From the NCBI GenBank assembly GCA_013306675.1, contig JABLUY010000175.1, forward strand, positions 18,657 to 82,656: DNA of 64,000 nt. The letters are read 5' to 3'. The notes under the pieces are model-generated. The model saw only the letters and a program-made list of their open reading frames with translations, was not told the DNA's origin and did not search any database. Made by a program: the position numbers and the translations under genes. Below, one piece after another: positions 19,438 to 29,150 of the stretch (within the stretch, counting starts at the first letter, position 1; the number at the start of each line of letters is the position of its first letter). This stretch comes from Thraustochytrium sp. TN22 (lineage: Eukaryota; Sar; Bigyra; Thraustochytrida; Thraustochytriidae).

Positions 19438-21408
19438 TCAGTCCAGGTTGCGAAAGGCAGGATTGGTGTCGGCGTGGCGGTCAAGGTCGACCTCGTCCGC
19501 AACAGGAAGGACGAGCTGCGTGTCGAAGAAGACCCGGTGGCGAGCGGGGCGTGTCTCGACGGCCTCGGCGATGTCGTGGTCGGTGCCAAAGTTCCGCATG
19601 TAGAGCGGATGGGCGCCGCCGGAGACCTGGACGCGCACGCGAGCGCCAGGGGCGAAGCGCGTGGCGATGGGCCCGAGCTTAAGGCGGCGGCCGCGAAGCT
19701 CGTACCACTGGACGCCGGCGTCGTCGGTGTGGGTGGCGTCCCAGTCGTCGGGGCCGAATCGCGCGAGGTCCTCGACGAGGTTATAGCTGCGCTCGCCGCC
19801 GAGCAGGCCGCCGGGGACGACCTCGCAGAGCTTGACGAAGAAGTCGGTGTGCGGGTTGTCAGACTGCGCGTGGAGGTCGACGAAGACGTCGCCGACGACG
19901 TAGAGGGCCTCGGTGAGCTGCGGAGAGGAGAAGACGAGGACGTCGGGGCGCGCCTCGAGGCGCGACTGCTCGACGCGGCCCGAGTTGTAGGGATCAAAGG
20001 ACATACCGCCCGCGTAGGGCGTGGGGTCGGCCGGGTCGTAGGTGTGCTCGGCGAACTCGCGCGTATTGCCGTCGGCGTTGGGCGCGGTAAAAACGGGCGC
20101 GGCGGTGATCATGCGCGCGAGCGGCCAATGGGAGTCGCTGACGATGGGCGGCGGCCAGCTGTCGAAGGAGCACCAGCGCGTCGGGGATGTGCCCATGACG
20201 GCAATGTGGATGGCGTGGTCGTCCTGCGCCGCGAGCTCCGGGTCGTCGTGGTCCATGTAGCGCTTAAACCACTGAAGGGCAACGTTGATGGAGATGCCGA
20301 GGTATTCGACAAAGTCCCAGTGCTTCCAGGCGCCGACGGTGAGGCGGCAGACGTAGTCGCCGTTCTTGGATGCGGTCTGGAAGTCCTCGAAGGACTGCTT
20401 GAGGAAGAAATCGTACCAGCCGCCAATAATGTGCGCGGGCGGGCGCTTGTCGTGGTTCATGTCGCAGAGCACGTCCTTGTCGGCCCAAAAGTCGTGATCG
20501 CGGTCCGCGGCGCGGATGGCCTCCTGCAGGAAGCCGAGGCGCTGACCGATGAGGCGCTCGTCCTGCGCGTGCAGCGGGGCGTCGAGAAAGGCGCGCTGCA
20601 GCTCGCCTTGCAGCGGCGGGAACCAGAAGCGGATCACCTGGGGCGTGTCCATGAGCTTGACGGCGAGCCAAAGCCAGCGCAGCGCGAGGTCGAGCGCCAG
20701 GCTGTTGGAGCCGCGGTGGTAGAGGATGCTGTGCGCGCGCGCGCCCGTCATGACCGGTACCATGGCGGCGACGTGGCTGCCCGCGGCGCTGCCGGCTGCC
20801 GCGTAGGTGGTGAGCCCCAGGTACGAGACGCCGAAGAGCGAGACCTTGCCGTTGGACCAGGGCTGGTCGCGCACCCACTCGATGGCGTCGCCGCCGTCCT
20901 TGATCTCGTTCTTGACGGGGAAGAAGTCGCCGCCGCTGCCGAAGCGGCCGCGAGTGTCCTGCAGCACGACCACCAGCCCGCGCTCCGAGAAGACCTCGGC
21001 CCAGTCGGGCCCCAGGTTGAAGCGGCCGTACGGTGTGCGGATGAGCACCGTGCTGAAGCGGTCCTCGGCACCCAGGATGGGGCGGCCCTCCGGGTCATTC
21101 TCATCGGGCGGCGCGGGGAAGAAGACTGTCGAGAACAGCGGCACGCCGTCGGCGGTCTTCATCTCCACCTCCATGCGCGAAATCGCGGCGCGCTGCGCGG
21201 GCGGCAGCCGGCGCGCCTGCGCGCCGGCATACGCGCGAACGTGCTGCAGCGGCCTGTGCAGGGCCGCCCGGAGAACTGCGCGTCCGGCCGGCAGGCGCCG
21301 CGTCACGGCCTCCACGATGCCCAGGCTTCGGCGGGCCGACAGGTACACGAGCAGCCAGAGGAGCCTGGCCAGCCGGCGCGCCATCTTCTTCACCTTGCCC
21401 ACATCCAT
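19438..21408 (-). CDS. CocE/NonD-family alpha/beta hydrolase, copy 1
   Basis: A 656-residue protein from the ATG at 21408. The S15/CocE family includes X-Pro dipeptidyl peptidases, cocaine esterase and glutaryl-7-ACA acylase. The N-terminal part has VLIRTPYGR and the oxyanion-side VVVLQDTRGRFGSGG, then the nucleophile elbow GVSYLG, the Asp region HIIGGWYDFFLKQ and the His region LTVGAWKHWD. A C-terminal jelly-roll domain follows (PDVLVFSSPQLTEALYVVG, ending in RHRVFFDTQLVLPV). No clear signal peptide, though residues 8-30 are moderately hydrophobic. The catalytic triad is present, so activity is likely; substrate unknown. It has a near-identical tandem copy at 22567-24543. Confidence 0.9.
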   Translation of the reverse strand: MDVGKVKKMARRLARLLWLLVYLSARRSLGIVEAVTRRLPAGRAVLRAALHRPLQHVRAYAGAQARRLPPAQRAAISRMEVEMKTADGVPLFSTVFFPAPPDENDPEGRPILGAEDRFSTVLIRTPYGRFNLGPDWAEVFSERGLVVVLQDTRGRFGSGGDFFPVKNEIKDGGDAIEWVRDQPWSNGKVSLFGVSYLGLTTYAAAGSAAGSHVAAMVPVMTGARAHSILYHRGSNSLALDLALRWLWLAVKLMDTPQVIRFWFPPLQGELQRAFLDAPLHAQDERLIGQRLGFLQEAIRAADRDHDFWADKDVLCDMNHDKRPPAHIIGGWYDFFLKQSFEDFQTASKNGDYVCRLTVGAWKHWDFVEYLGISINVALQWFKRYMDHDDPELAAQDDHAIHIAVMGTSPTRWCSFDSWPPPIVSDSHWPLARMITAAPVFTAPNADGNTREFAEHTYDPADPTPYAGGMSFDPYNSGRVEQSRLEARPDVLVFSSPQLTEALYVVGDVFVDLHAQSDNPHTDFFVKLCEVVPGGLLGGERSYNLVEDLARFGPDDWDATHTDDAGVQWYELRGRRLKLGPIATRFAPGARVRVQVSGGAHPLYMRNFGTDHDIAEAVETRPARHRVFFDTQLVLPVADEVDLDRHADTNPAFRNLD

Positions 21409-22078
21409 CTTGCCGAGCGCCTGCGCTGCAATGCAGTGCAGTGCGGATGGAGGATGGAGTACTCCTGCTTGCCGTGGCCGCCGAGCGCCGGCGGTGGCGA
21501 GGCGGCGACGAGGTTCTGATCAGACGCTGCACTGCAACCGGAGCGAGGGCCTGGCGCCCGCTACAGGACAGCGCGGGCCTGCAGCAGCGGCAGCCGCTGC
21601 GCCCGGCCGCGCCGCGTCACGCCGCGCCTCTTGGTCGGGCTCAGGCTGGCGACCAAGAGCTGAGCGCGTTGCCTTGCGTTGCGTGTTTGTTTGTTCGCTG
21701 CGCGTCAGCCCGCCCTGTTGTCGATCGTTTGCGCCTCACCAGAAAGCGACAGGTCGGATGCGTCTTTGGAAAGCTTTGGAAAGACAACAGTCAGTCAGAC
21801 GACGGCGCAGATGCCGCTGGCAGCTGCCAGCAGCAGGAGTCACAGCCTGCCTTTCCGGCTCGCTCGCACGAGGCAAGGATGAACTGGCCATGGCTGGCCG
21901 GTGCGCGCGCGCTACCCAGGAACACCTTGACCAAGTCAAGCAAATCATTCTCGTGCAGTGGTACGTACCCTACCTTCTAGCCTACCACCACTAAGCTACT
22001 TTTTCAAGATAGATTCACGCGCCGCGGACAGTGTCAGTGTCGTTACCGAGGATGCAGGTCGGGACTCGGAAAGCGCCG
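21409..22078. promoter_or_regulatory. Upstream region of CocE copy 1
   Basis: Non-coding. Shares blocks with 24544-25171, including TTTGGAAAGACAACAGTCAG (near 21774) and TGGTACGTACCCTACCTTCT (near 21959). Between them a stretch of about 120 bases (about 21645-21770) has no counterpart there. The shared blocks are candidates for retained regulatory sequence, but recency of duplication could explain them equally well. Confidence 0.5.
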
Positions 22079-22327
22079 TCACTCGTCAGGAGGGGACGGG
22101 ATCAACAATACGGTCAAAGTCCTCGGCAGAGATGAAGTCGCCGCGCAGGGCCTCGTCGCGGAGCGTGGTGCCGTTCTTGTAGGCAGACTTGGCAATGGAG
22201 GCGTTGTCGTAGCCAATGACGGGGCTGAGGGCAGCAACAAGCATGAGGGAATTGCGCTGAAGCATGAGGGAGTTGCGCAGATGCTCCTCAATGCGCTCGT
22301 GGTTGGGCTCGAGGCCGTCGATGCAGC
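22079..22327 (-). pseudogene. Truncated 3' fragment of fumarase
   Basis: The reading corresponds to the last 75-80 residues of the intact fumarase ([17 protein letters not shown] onwards). It carries a repeated NSLMLQR insertion, lacks an Ala codon in the DNAS-A-IAKS block, and misses 17 bases near its C-terminus, so the ending is altered. The rest of the enzyme, including the catalytic centre, is absent. Left by the tandem duplication, it is almost surely non-functional. Confidence 0.9.
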
Positions 22328-22506
22328 TCTGGCTGGAGACCTTCGAACGGCATTGCAGCGAGCTGGAGCTTGTACAGGCAGTCTGCTTCCCGCTGTACCT
22401 GAGCTCGAACGGCGATACGGTCCGCACGCAGCTTTTGGCGCTGCGAGCGCGGCCCTTTCTGCCAGACGAGGGGAACGGCAACGAAAGCGAGAAACGATCA
22501 GGGTGA
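22328..22506 (+). pseudogene. 3' fragment of the hypothetical gene at 18577
   Basis: The sequence from GGCTGGAGACCTTCGAACGG onward matches the last part of the 18577-19377 gene, with a 9-base deletion near the junction and a few substitutions, and shares its stop codon. It has no start of its own and is fused head-on to the fumarase fragment. Open frame is preserved only by shortness. Confidence 0.9.
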
Positions 22507-22566
22507 TGAGGGACGAGGCAAGCAGCAATGCCGTTTTCGTGTCTGTCTGGTTATCTCACAACGCAA

Positions 22567-24543
22567 TCAGTCCAGGTTGCGAAAGGCAGGATTGGTGTCG
22601 GCGTGGCGGTCAAGGTCCACTTCGTCCGCAACAGGAAGGACGAGCTGCGTGTCGAAGAAGACCCGGTGGCGAGCGGGGCGTGTCTCGACGGCCTCGGCGA
22701 TGTCGTGGTCGGTGCCAAAGTTCCGCATGTAGAGAGGATGGGCGCCGCCGGAGACCTGGACGCGCACGCGAGCGCCAGGGGCGAAGCGCGTGGCGATGGG
22801 TCCGAGCTTAAGGCGGCGGCCGCGCAGCTCGTACCACTGGACGCCGGCGTCGTCGGTGTGGGTGGCGTCCCAGTCGTCGGGGCCGAATCGCGCGAGGTCC
22901 TCGACGAGGTTATAGCTGCGCTCGCCGCCGAGCAGGCCGCCGGGGACGACCTCGCAGAGCTTGACGAAGAAGTCGGTGTGCGGGTTGTCAGACTGCGCGT
23001 GGAGGTCGATGAAGACGTCGCCGACGACGTAGAGGGCCTCGGTGAGCTGCGGAGAGGAGAAGACGAGGACGTCGGGGCGCGCCTCGAGGCGCGACTGCTC
23101 GACGCGGCCCGAGTTGTAGGGATCAAAGGACATACCGCCCGCGTAGGGCGTGGGGTCGGCCGGGTCGTAGGTGTGCTCGGCGAACTCGCGCGTATTGCCG
23201 TCGGCGTTGGGCGCGGTATGAACGGGCGCGGCGGTGATCATGCGCGCGAGCGGCCAATGGGAGTCGCTGACGATGGGCGGCGGCCAGCTGTCGAAGGAGC
23301 ACCAGCGCGTCGGGGATGTGCCCATGACGGCAACGTGGATGGCGTGGTCGTCCTGTGCCGCGAGCTCCGTGTCATCGTGGTCCATATAGCGCTTAAACCA
23401 CTGAAGGGCAACGTTGATGGAGATGCTTACATATTCGATAACGTCCCAGTGCTTCCAGGCGCCGACGGTGAGGCGGCAGACGTAGTCGCCGTTCTTGGAT
23501 GCGGTCTGGAAGTCCTCGAAGGACTGCTTGAGGAAGAAATCGTACCAGCCGCCAATAATGTGCGCGGGCGGGCGCTTGTCGTGGTTCATGTCGCAGAGCA
23601 CGTCCTTGTCGGCCCAAAAGTCGTGATCGCGGTCCGCGGCGCGGATGGCCTCCTGCAGGAAGCCGAGGCGCTGACCGATGAGGCGCTCGTCCTGCGCGTG
23701 CAGCGGGGCGTCGAGAAAGGCGCGCTGCAGCTCGCCTTGCAGCGGCGGGAACCAGAAGCGGATAACCTGGGGCGTGTCCATGAGCTTGACGGCGACCCAA
23801 AGCCAGCGCAGCGCGAGGTCGAGCGCCAGGCTGTTGGAGCCGCGGTGGTAGAGGATGCTGTGCGTGCGCGCGCCCGTCATGACTGGTACCATGGCGGCGA
23901 CGTGGCTGCCCGCGGCGCTGCCGGCTGCCGCGTAGGTGGTGAGACCCAGGTACGAGACGCCGAAGAGCGAGACCTTGCCGTTGGACCAGGGCTGGTCGCG
24001 CACCCACTCGATGGCGTCGCCGCCGTCCTTGATCTCGTTCTTGACGGGGAAGAAGTCGCCGCCGCTGCCGAAGCGGCCGCGAGTGTCCTGCAGCACGACC
24101 GCCAGCCCGCGCTCCGCGAAGACCTCGGCCCAGTCGGGCCCCACTGCCGGGTTGAAGCGGCCGTACGGTGTGCGGATGAGCACCGTGCTGAAGCGGTCCT
24201 CGGCACCTAGGATGGGGCGGCCCTCCGGGTCATTCTCATCGGGCGGCGCAGGGAAGAAGACTGTCGAGAACAGCGGCACGCCGTCGGCGGTCTTCATCTC
24301 CACCTCCATGCGCGAAATCGCGGCGCGCTGCGCGGGCGGCAGCCGCTGCGCCTGCGCGCCGGCATACGCGCGAACGTGCTGCAGCGGCCTGTGAAGGGCC
24401 GCCCGGAGAACTGCGCGTCCGGCCGGCAGGCGCCGCGTCACGGCCTCCACGATGCCCAGGCTTTGGCGGGCCGACTGGTGCACGAGCAGCCAGTTGAGCC
24501 TGGCCAGCCGGCGCGCCATCTCCTTGGCCTTGCCCACATCCAT
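22567..24543 (-). CDS. CocE/NonD-family alpha/beta hydrolase, copy 2
   Basis: A 658-residue protein starting at the ATG at 24543 (MDVGK, matching copy 1; an upstream in-frame non-ATG start was rejected). It keeps the GVSYLG nucleophile motif, GGWYDFF and VGAWKHWD, so the triad is intact. Differences from copy 1 are scattered: two extra residues near RFNPAVGPDW, FAERGLAVV for FSERGLVVV, and IEYVSISIN for VEYLGISIN. The reading frame is undamaged, which suggests both copies are under selection or the duplication is recent. Its upstream region partly differs from copy 1, so expression may have diverged. Confidence 0.9.
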   Translation of the reverse strand: MDVGKAKEMARRLARLNWLLVHQSARQSLGIVEAVTRRLPAGRAVLRAALHRPLQHVRAYAGAQAQRLPPAQRAAISRMEVEMKTADGVPLFSTVFFPAPPDENDPEGRPILGAEDRFSTVLIRTPYGRFNPAVGPDWAEVFAERGLAVVLQDTRGRFGSGGDFFPVKNEIKDGGDAIEWVRDQPWSNGKVSLFGVSYLGLTTYAAAGSAAGSHVAAMVPVMTGARTHSILYHRGSNSLALDLALRWLWVAVKLMDTPQVIRFWFPPLQGELQRAFLDAPLHAQDERLIGQRLGFLQEAIRAADRDHDFWADKDVLCDMNHDKRPPAHIIGGWYDFFLKQSFEDFQTASKNGDYVCRLTVGAWKHWDVIEYVSISINVALQWFKRYMDHDDTELAAQDDHAIHVAVMGTSPTRWCSFDSWPPPIVSDSHWPLARMITAAPVHTAPNADGNTREFAEHTYDPADPTPYAGGMSFDPYNSGRVEQSRLEARPDVLVFSSPQLTEALYVVGDVFIDLHAQSDNPHTDFFVKLCEVVPGGLLGGERSYNLVEDLARFGPDDWDATHTDDAGVQWYELRGRRLKLGPIATRFAPGARVRVQVSGGAHPLYMRNFGTDHDIAEAVETRPARHRVFFDTQLVLPVADEVDLDRHADTNPAFRNLD

Positions 24544-25171
24544 CTTGCCGAGTGCCTGCGCCGCACTGTACTGCAGTGCGGACGGAGGATGGTTACCTGT
24601 ACTGGCCACTGGCAATGGCCGCCGAGGTTCTGGTCAGACGCCGCACTGCAGCCGGAGCGAGGGCCTGGCGCCCGCTGCAGGACAGCGCGGGCTTGCAGCA
24701 GCGGCAGCCGCTGCGCCCGGCGCGCCGCGTAACGCCGCGCCTCTTGGTCTGGCTCACGCCGAGGAACCTCCCTGGCCAGGCGCGATCATCAACGAGGAGC
24801 AGAGTGTGCTCCGGTACGCTGACCGTACGCAAGGTCCTCCAGGACCTCGATCAGATCGTCTTTCGAGAGCTTTGGAAAGACAACAGTCAGCCAGACGGCG
24901 GCGCAGATGCCGCCAGCCAGCTGCCAGCAGCAGTAGCCTGCCTTCCCGGCTCGCTCGCGCGAGGCAAGGATGAACTGGCCATGGCTGGCCGGTGCGCGCG
25001 CGCTACTCAGGAAGGTCCACGAGGCACCAAGTCAAGCAAATCATTCTCGTGCAGTGGTACGTACCCTACCTTCTAGCCTACCACCACTAAGCTACTTTTT
25101 AGATGATTCACGCGCCGCGGACAGTGTCAGTGTCGTTACCGACGATGCAGGTCGTGACTCGGAAAGCGCCG
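24544..25171. promoter_or_regulatory. Upstream region of CocE copy 2 / 3' region of fumarase
   Basis: Non-coding. Retains the TTTGGAAAGACAACAGTCAG block (near 24870) and TGGTACGTACCCTACCTTCT block (near 25055) seen upstream of copy 1. About 24745-24860 is different sequence from the matching place in unit 1. Confidence 0.5.
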
Positions 25172-26728
25172 TCACTCATCAGGAGGGGACGGGCCGACCA
25201 TCTTGGAGGGATCAACAATGCGGTCAAAGTCCTCGGCAGAGATGAAGTCGCCGCGCAGGGCCTCGTCGCGGAGCGTGGTGCCGTTCTTGTGGGCAGACTT
25301 GGCAATGGCGGAGGCGTTGTCGTAGCCAATGACGGGGCTGAGGGCAGTAACAAGCATGAGGGAGTTGCGCAGATGCTCCTCAATACGCTCGTGGTTGGGC
25401 TCGAGGCCGTCGATGCAGCGCTGGGCGAAGGAGGCAGCGGCGTCGCCGATGAGGCGCGCGGACTCAAGCAAGGTGGCCACCATGACGGGCTTAAAGACGT
25501 TGAGCTCGAACTGGCCTTGGGATCCGGCGATGGTGATGGTGGTGTGGTTGCCCATGACCTTGACGCAGGCCATGGTGAGGGCCTCGCACTGGGTCGGGTT
25601 GACCTTGCCCGGCATGATGGAACTGCCGGGCTCGTTGGCCGGGAGGTTGAGCTCGCCGATGCCGCAGCGCGGGCCACTGGCGAGCAGGCGGATGTCGTTG
25701 GCGATCTTGAAGAGCGAGGCGGCGACGGTGTTGAGCGCGCCGCTGACCTCGACGAGGGAGTCGTGCGCAGCCAGCGCCTCGAACTTGTTGGGCGCGGTCT
25801 CAAAGGGGAACTCGGCCTCCTCTGCGATGATGGCGGCGATGCGGCGGTCGTAGCCCTCGGTGGTGTTGAGGCCCGTGCCGACGGCCGTGCCGCCGAGCGC
25901 CAGGCGGCGCAGGCTCTCGGAGGCGCGCTCGATGCGCTCGAGGCCGTAGTCGACCTGCGCGAGGTAGCCGGAGAACTCCTGGCCGAGCGAGAGGGGCGTG
26001 GCGTCTTGGGTGTGGGTGCGCCCGGTCTTGATGATGTTCATGTTGTCCTTGACCTTGACCTCGAGCGAGTCGCGCAGCTGCGCCAGGCCCGGCAGCGTGG
26101 ATCTGTCGATGATCTGCGAGCAGGCGATGTGCATGGCGGTCGGGAAGCTGTCGTTGCTGCTCTGGCCCATGTTGACGTGGTCGTTCGGGTGCACGGGCGA
26201 CTTGGAGCCGACCTCGCCGCCCAGGATCTGGATGGCGCGGTTCGCGATCACCTCGTTCACATTCATGTTGGTCTGCGTGCCGGAGCCCGTCTGGTAGATG
26301 ACGAGCGGGAAGTGCTCGTCGAGGAGGCCGTTCATGACCTCGCGCGCCGCCTCTATGATGGCGTTGCCGATCTCCGGCTCTAGCTTGCCCTCCTCCATGT
26401 TGAGCCGGGCGCACGCCAGCTTGATGAGCGCCTGCGCTTGGATCACCTCCATCGGCATGCCGCCGTACATGATATCAATGGGGAAGTTCATCAGGGACCG
26501 CTGCGTCTGCGCGCCCCAGAGCTTCCCCGCCGGCACCGTGATCTCGCCCATGGAGTCGGACTCCTTGCGCGAGTGGCCCTCCGGCTGCGTGAACTCCCTG
26601 TACCCATGGTGCGTGCGGTCCCCCGCGCGGTGGCTGCTCATCTGCCGCAGCAGCAGCCCGCGCCGCGACATGCTGCCCGCCGCCCGCTCCGCGCCCAGCC
26701 CCGCCGCCGCCGCGCGCCGGAGGTACAT
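25172..26728 (-). CDS. Fumarate hydratase class II, probably mitochondrial
   Basis: A 518-residue protein from the ATG at 26728. Class II fumarase interconverts fumarate and L-malate as a homotetramer in the TCA cycle. Family blocks are [52 protein letters not shown] (active-site His region), [20 protein letters not shown], and the signature [11 protein letters not shown]. The C-terminal block [10 protein letters not shown] is intact. The first 45 or so residues are Arg/Ala-rich without acidic residues until later, typical of a mitochondrial presequence, and absent from bacterial FumC. Its own 3' end is repeated as a fragment at 22079-22327. Confidence 0.96.
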   Translation of the reverse strand: MYLRRAAAAGLGAERAAGSMSRRGLLLRQMSSHRAGDRTHHGYREFTQPEGHSRKESDSMGEITVPAGKLWGAQTQRSLMNFPIDIMYGGMPMEVIQAQALIKLACARLNMEEGKLEPEIGNAIIEAAREVMNGLLDEHFPLVIYQTGSGTQTNMNVNEVIANRAIQILGGEVGSKSPVHPNDHVNMGQSSNDSFPTAMHIACSQIIDRSTLPGLAQLRDSLEVKVKDNMNIIKTGRTHTQDATPLSLGQEFSGYLAQVDYGLERIERASESLRRLALGGTAVGTGLNTTEGYDRRIAAIIAEEAEFPFETAPNKFEALAAHDSLVEVSGALNTVAASLFKIANDIRLLASGPRCGIGELNLPANEPGSSIMPGKVNPTQCEALTMACVKVMGNHTTITIAGSQGQFELNVFKPVMVATLLESARLIGDAAASFAQRCIDGLEPNHERIEEHLRNSLMLVTALSPVIGYDNASAIAKSAHKNGTTLRDEALRGDFISAEDFDRIVDPSKMVGPSPPDE

Positions 26729-26780
26729 GCTCTGCGGCCGCCGCGCGCGCGCGGCTCGAGCCAGCCCGAGCCGAGACGAG

Positions 26781-26825
<45 letters not shown>

Positions 26826-27320
26826 CCAAGCCTGACGCACCGCAGAGACTCGGCTCTGCCGCCGCCCTCGGCCGCGCGCTCGGCGCTGCGCCTCAGCTCA
26901 GCAGCTCCGCGGCGCCTGGCCGCGAGGCGCGACCTCTGACTCCGCGCCGCCGCTGACTCGGACCGCCCGACGAGGCTCGCTCGGACCAGGTCCGGGTCTG
27001 GGTCTGGGTCTAGGCCTACTAGCTAGAGGCCGAGCTCGGCGACCGTGGAGAGCGAGCAGGACGCCGAGTCCACGTCGGAGACGCGCCGCGAACACAGGAC
27101 GGCGACGGGCTCGGCCGGGCTCGCCGCGAGGCCACGGGCAGGCAGACGAACTGACAACGGCAGAGCGCGCGGGACTGGCCGGGCGGCGAGGCGCTAGCTA
27201 GAGGAGCAACGGGGCGAGAGCGTGCGCAACGCAAAAGAGCACTTGGGGTTGCGCCGGGCATTGGCTGGTCCCACTGCAGCCAGCTGCAGGACGTAGACGT
27301 GCAAGAGCGCTCGGGGCAAC
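26729..27320. promoter_or_regulatory. Divergent promoter with (GA)n tract
   Basis: Lies between fumarase (minus) and NAF1 (plus). Contains a GA run at about 26784-26823 close to the fumarase start, two CTAGCTAGAGG elements near 27013 and 27194, and (GGTCTG)-like repeats near 26990. No gene. Confidence 0.5.
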
Positions 27321-28976
27321 ATGGAGGCGCGCGGGGAGGAGACGGCGGCGGTGGCGGCGGCGGAGGCTAAGGCGACGCCGGCGCAGGCTACAGCCCAGGC
27401 TGAGGTGCCGGCGCCGGTCGAGGAGACGCAGTCCGAGGCTGCAGCGCCCATGGACATGGACGGAGACGCGGCCACGCCCGCTGCGCAGCAGGAACTTGCC
27501 CAGGAGGGCGCGGCGCGGCCGCGCGCAGATTCTGCCGCCTCCTCCTCGTCGTCCTCGTCGTCCTCGTCGTCCTCATCGTCGTCCTCCTCATCGTCGTCCT
27601 CGTCCGATGACGAGGACATGCCACGCGAGGGCGACACGCTCGAGGAGGCCAAGGCCAAGGTGGACCGCCTTGAGGCCGGAGGCAAGAAGAAGATGAAGAC
27701 GACGACGAAGAAGAAGAGCAGAAAGCGCGACGGCGACGGTGACGAGGACGGCGAGGACGGCGACGAGGACGACGAAAGCGGCAAGAACGGGCCGCGCACG
27801 GCGAACGAGAAGCTGCCGGACGAGGTGCCGCTTGCGCCGCTGCCGGAGGATGTGCGCGCCGACGACGACATTGAGCTGCTGGGGCGCGTCATGAACAAGC
27901 CGGGCGGGCGTGACGCCCTGGTGGTGGTGGCAGAGTCCGCCAACGCCGAGATGGAGATCAACCCGGTGGACCAGGACAGCGTCATCTGCACGGAGGACCG
28001 CAAGCTGGTGGGCCGCGTCGAGGAGGTCTTCGGGCCGGTGGTGAAGCCCTTTTACGTGGTGCGTGTCATGGAGGTCGTGCGCAAGGGCGACGACGACAGC
28101 GCCGCCTTCCGCATCGATGTCGAGTGCGGCGCCCCGGTGTACGTGGTCAAGCGTCATGGCAAGTACGTGAACGTGGCGGCGCTTGATACGCGCGGATCCG
28201 ACGCCTCCAATGTACACGATGAGGAGCCAGACGAGGACGAGATTGACTACAGCGACGACGAGGAGGAGCAGCGCGCCAAGCTGCGCAAGCGTCAGGGCAA
28301 GCGCGCCGCCAAGGCAGCGGCGACGGGGGATAACTTTGTAATTCCCTCGCAGTCGCGCGGCCGTGACCGCGGGCCTCGCGCACCGCGTGGCGGCCACGGT
28401 GGCGCGGGCCCACGGCCACCCGCGGGTCCGCCTGCGGCGGGTGCGCCTTCGCAGCCATTTGCGCCAGGCCAATCGCGTTCAAGCTTTGCTCCTGGCCAGC
28501 GTACCCCGGGCCATCGCGGACCGGGCCAGCATCGTCACCCGTATCCTCGCCACAATTATCCTCAGCATTTTCATCAGCAACACCATCAGCAACACCATCA
28601 TCATCATCAGCAGCAGCAGCATCAACAACAATTCTATCCTCACCACCACCAGCAGCAGCCGCCGCAACACTATCAGCAGGCTTATCCGCAGCAGGCGTAC
28701 CCACAGCAGGCGTATCCTCAGTATCAACAGCCGTACGGCGGACAGCAGCATTTCGGCGGCGTTCCGGACATGATGCAGCGCCAGCCGGACGCGGGTGCAG
28801 GCCAGACACCGTTTTACGCGTACGCGCCGCCGATGAGCACACCACAAATGAACTACTGGCAGCAGCCTGCCCAGGCGCCGGCCCCTGCGCCCGGCTCGTC
28901 GGCCTCGCAGCAGCAGCAGCAGCAGCAGCAGCAAGGTCAGGGCCAGAGCCAGGCTCAAGGCCAGGGCCGGCCGTGA
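27321..28976 (+). CDS. NAF1: H/ACA snoRNP assembly factor NAF1
   Basis: A 551-residue protein. NAF1 binds dyskerin during early H/ACA snoRNP and telomerase RNP assembly in the nucleus and is later replaced by GAR1. The conserved Gar1/Naf1 beta-barrel lies around residues 215-285: DRKLVGRVEEVFGPVVKPF, followed by YVVRV and GAPVYVVKRHGKYV. It is flanked by a Ser run (about 22 Ser) with acidic DDED upstream, a Lys-rich patch, and an acidic DEEPDEDEIDYSDDEEE tail. The C-terminal third is Gly/Arg then Pro/Gln/His-rich, with long CAG-encoded Gln tracts. Length and layout fit NAF1 rather than GAR1. Start is the first ATG of the frame. Confidence 0.9.
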   Translation: MEARGEETAAVAAAEAKATPAQATAQAEVPAPVEETQSEAAAPMDMDGDAATPAAQQELAQEGAARPRADSAASSSSSSSSSSSSSSSSSSSSSSDDEDMPREGDTLEEAKAKVDRLEAGGKKKMKTTTKKKSRKRDGDGDEDGEDGDEDDESGKNGPRTANEKLPDEVPLAPLPEDVRADDDIELLGRVMNKPGGRDALVVVAESANAEMEINPVDQDSVICTEDRKLVGRVEEVFGPVVKPFYVVRVMEVVRKGDDDSAAFRIDVECGAPVYVVKRHGKYVNVAALDTRGSDASNVHDEEPDEDEIDYSDDEEEQRAKLRKRQGKRAAKAAATGDNFVIPSQSRGRDRGPRAPRGGHGGAGPRPPAGPPAAGAPSQPFAPGQSRSSFAPGQRTPGHRGPGQHRHPYPRHNYPQHFHQQHHQQHHHHHQQQQHQQQFYPHHHQQQPPQHYQQAYPQQAYPQQAYPQYQQPYGGQQHFGGVPDMMQRQPDAGAGQTPFYAYAPPMSTPQMNYWQQPAQAPAPAPGSSASQQQQQQQQQGQGQSQAQGQGRP

Positions 28977-29150
28977 ACGCACACGCTTGTGTTTGTGTAT
29001 GTACTTGAGTGAAAAGGGTATAAAAAGCGAACGGAGAGCAAAAGAATGAACATGATCAGCAGCAAGGGAGGAAAGGTCGTCAATGAAAAGAAAAACGGCA
29101 GCGCACCGAGTGAGCTTGCGCCAGCGCATACACACCGCTTGAGGATACGC

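Larger units (their letters stand above)
19191..25425. repeat. ~3.1-kb tandem segmental duplication (units about 19191-22327 and 22328-25425)
   Basis: Each unit runs from inside the hypothetical plus-strand gene, across a complete CocE/NonD hydrolase gene and its promoter, into the 3' part of fumarase. The outer ends keep the intact hypothetical gene (left) and intact fumarase (right). At the inner junction (about 22327) a fumarase fragment is joined directly to a fragment of the hypothetical gene. Coding parts of the two units are nearly identical. The promoter parts differ by substitutions and a replaced block of about 120 bases (about 21645-21770 versus 24745-24860). Confidence 0.93.

Noticed and set aside
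20807-21994. 395-codon plus-strand frame over the CocE promoter
   Set aside because: Antisense to the start of the CocE gene, and the remainder is non-coding; a similar but broken frame in unit 2 argues against selection.
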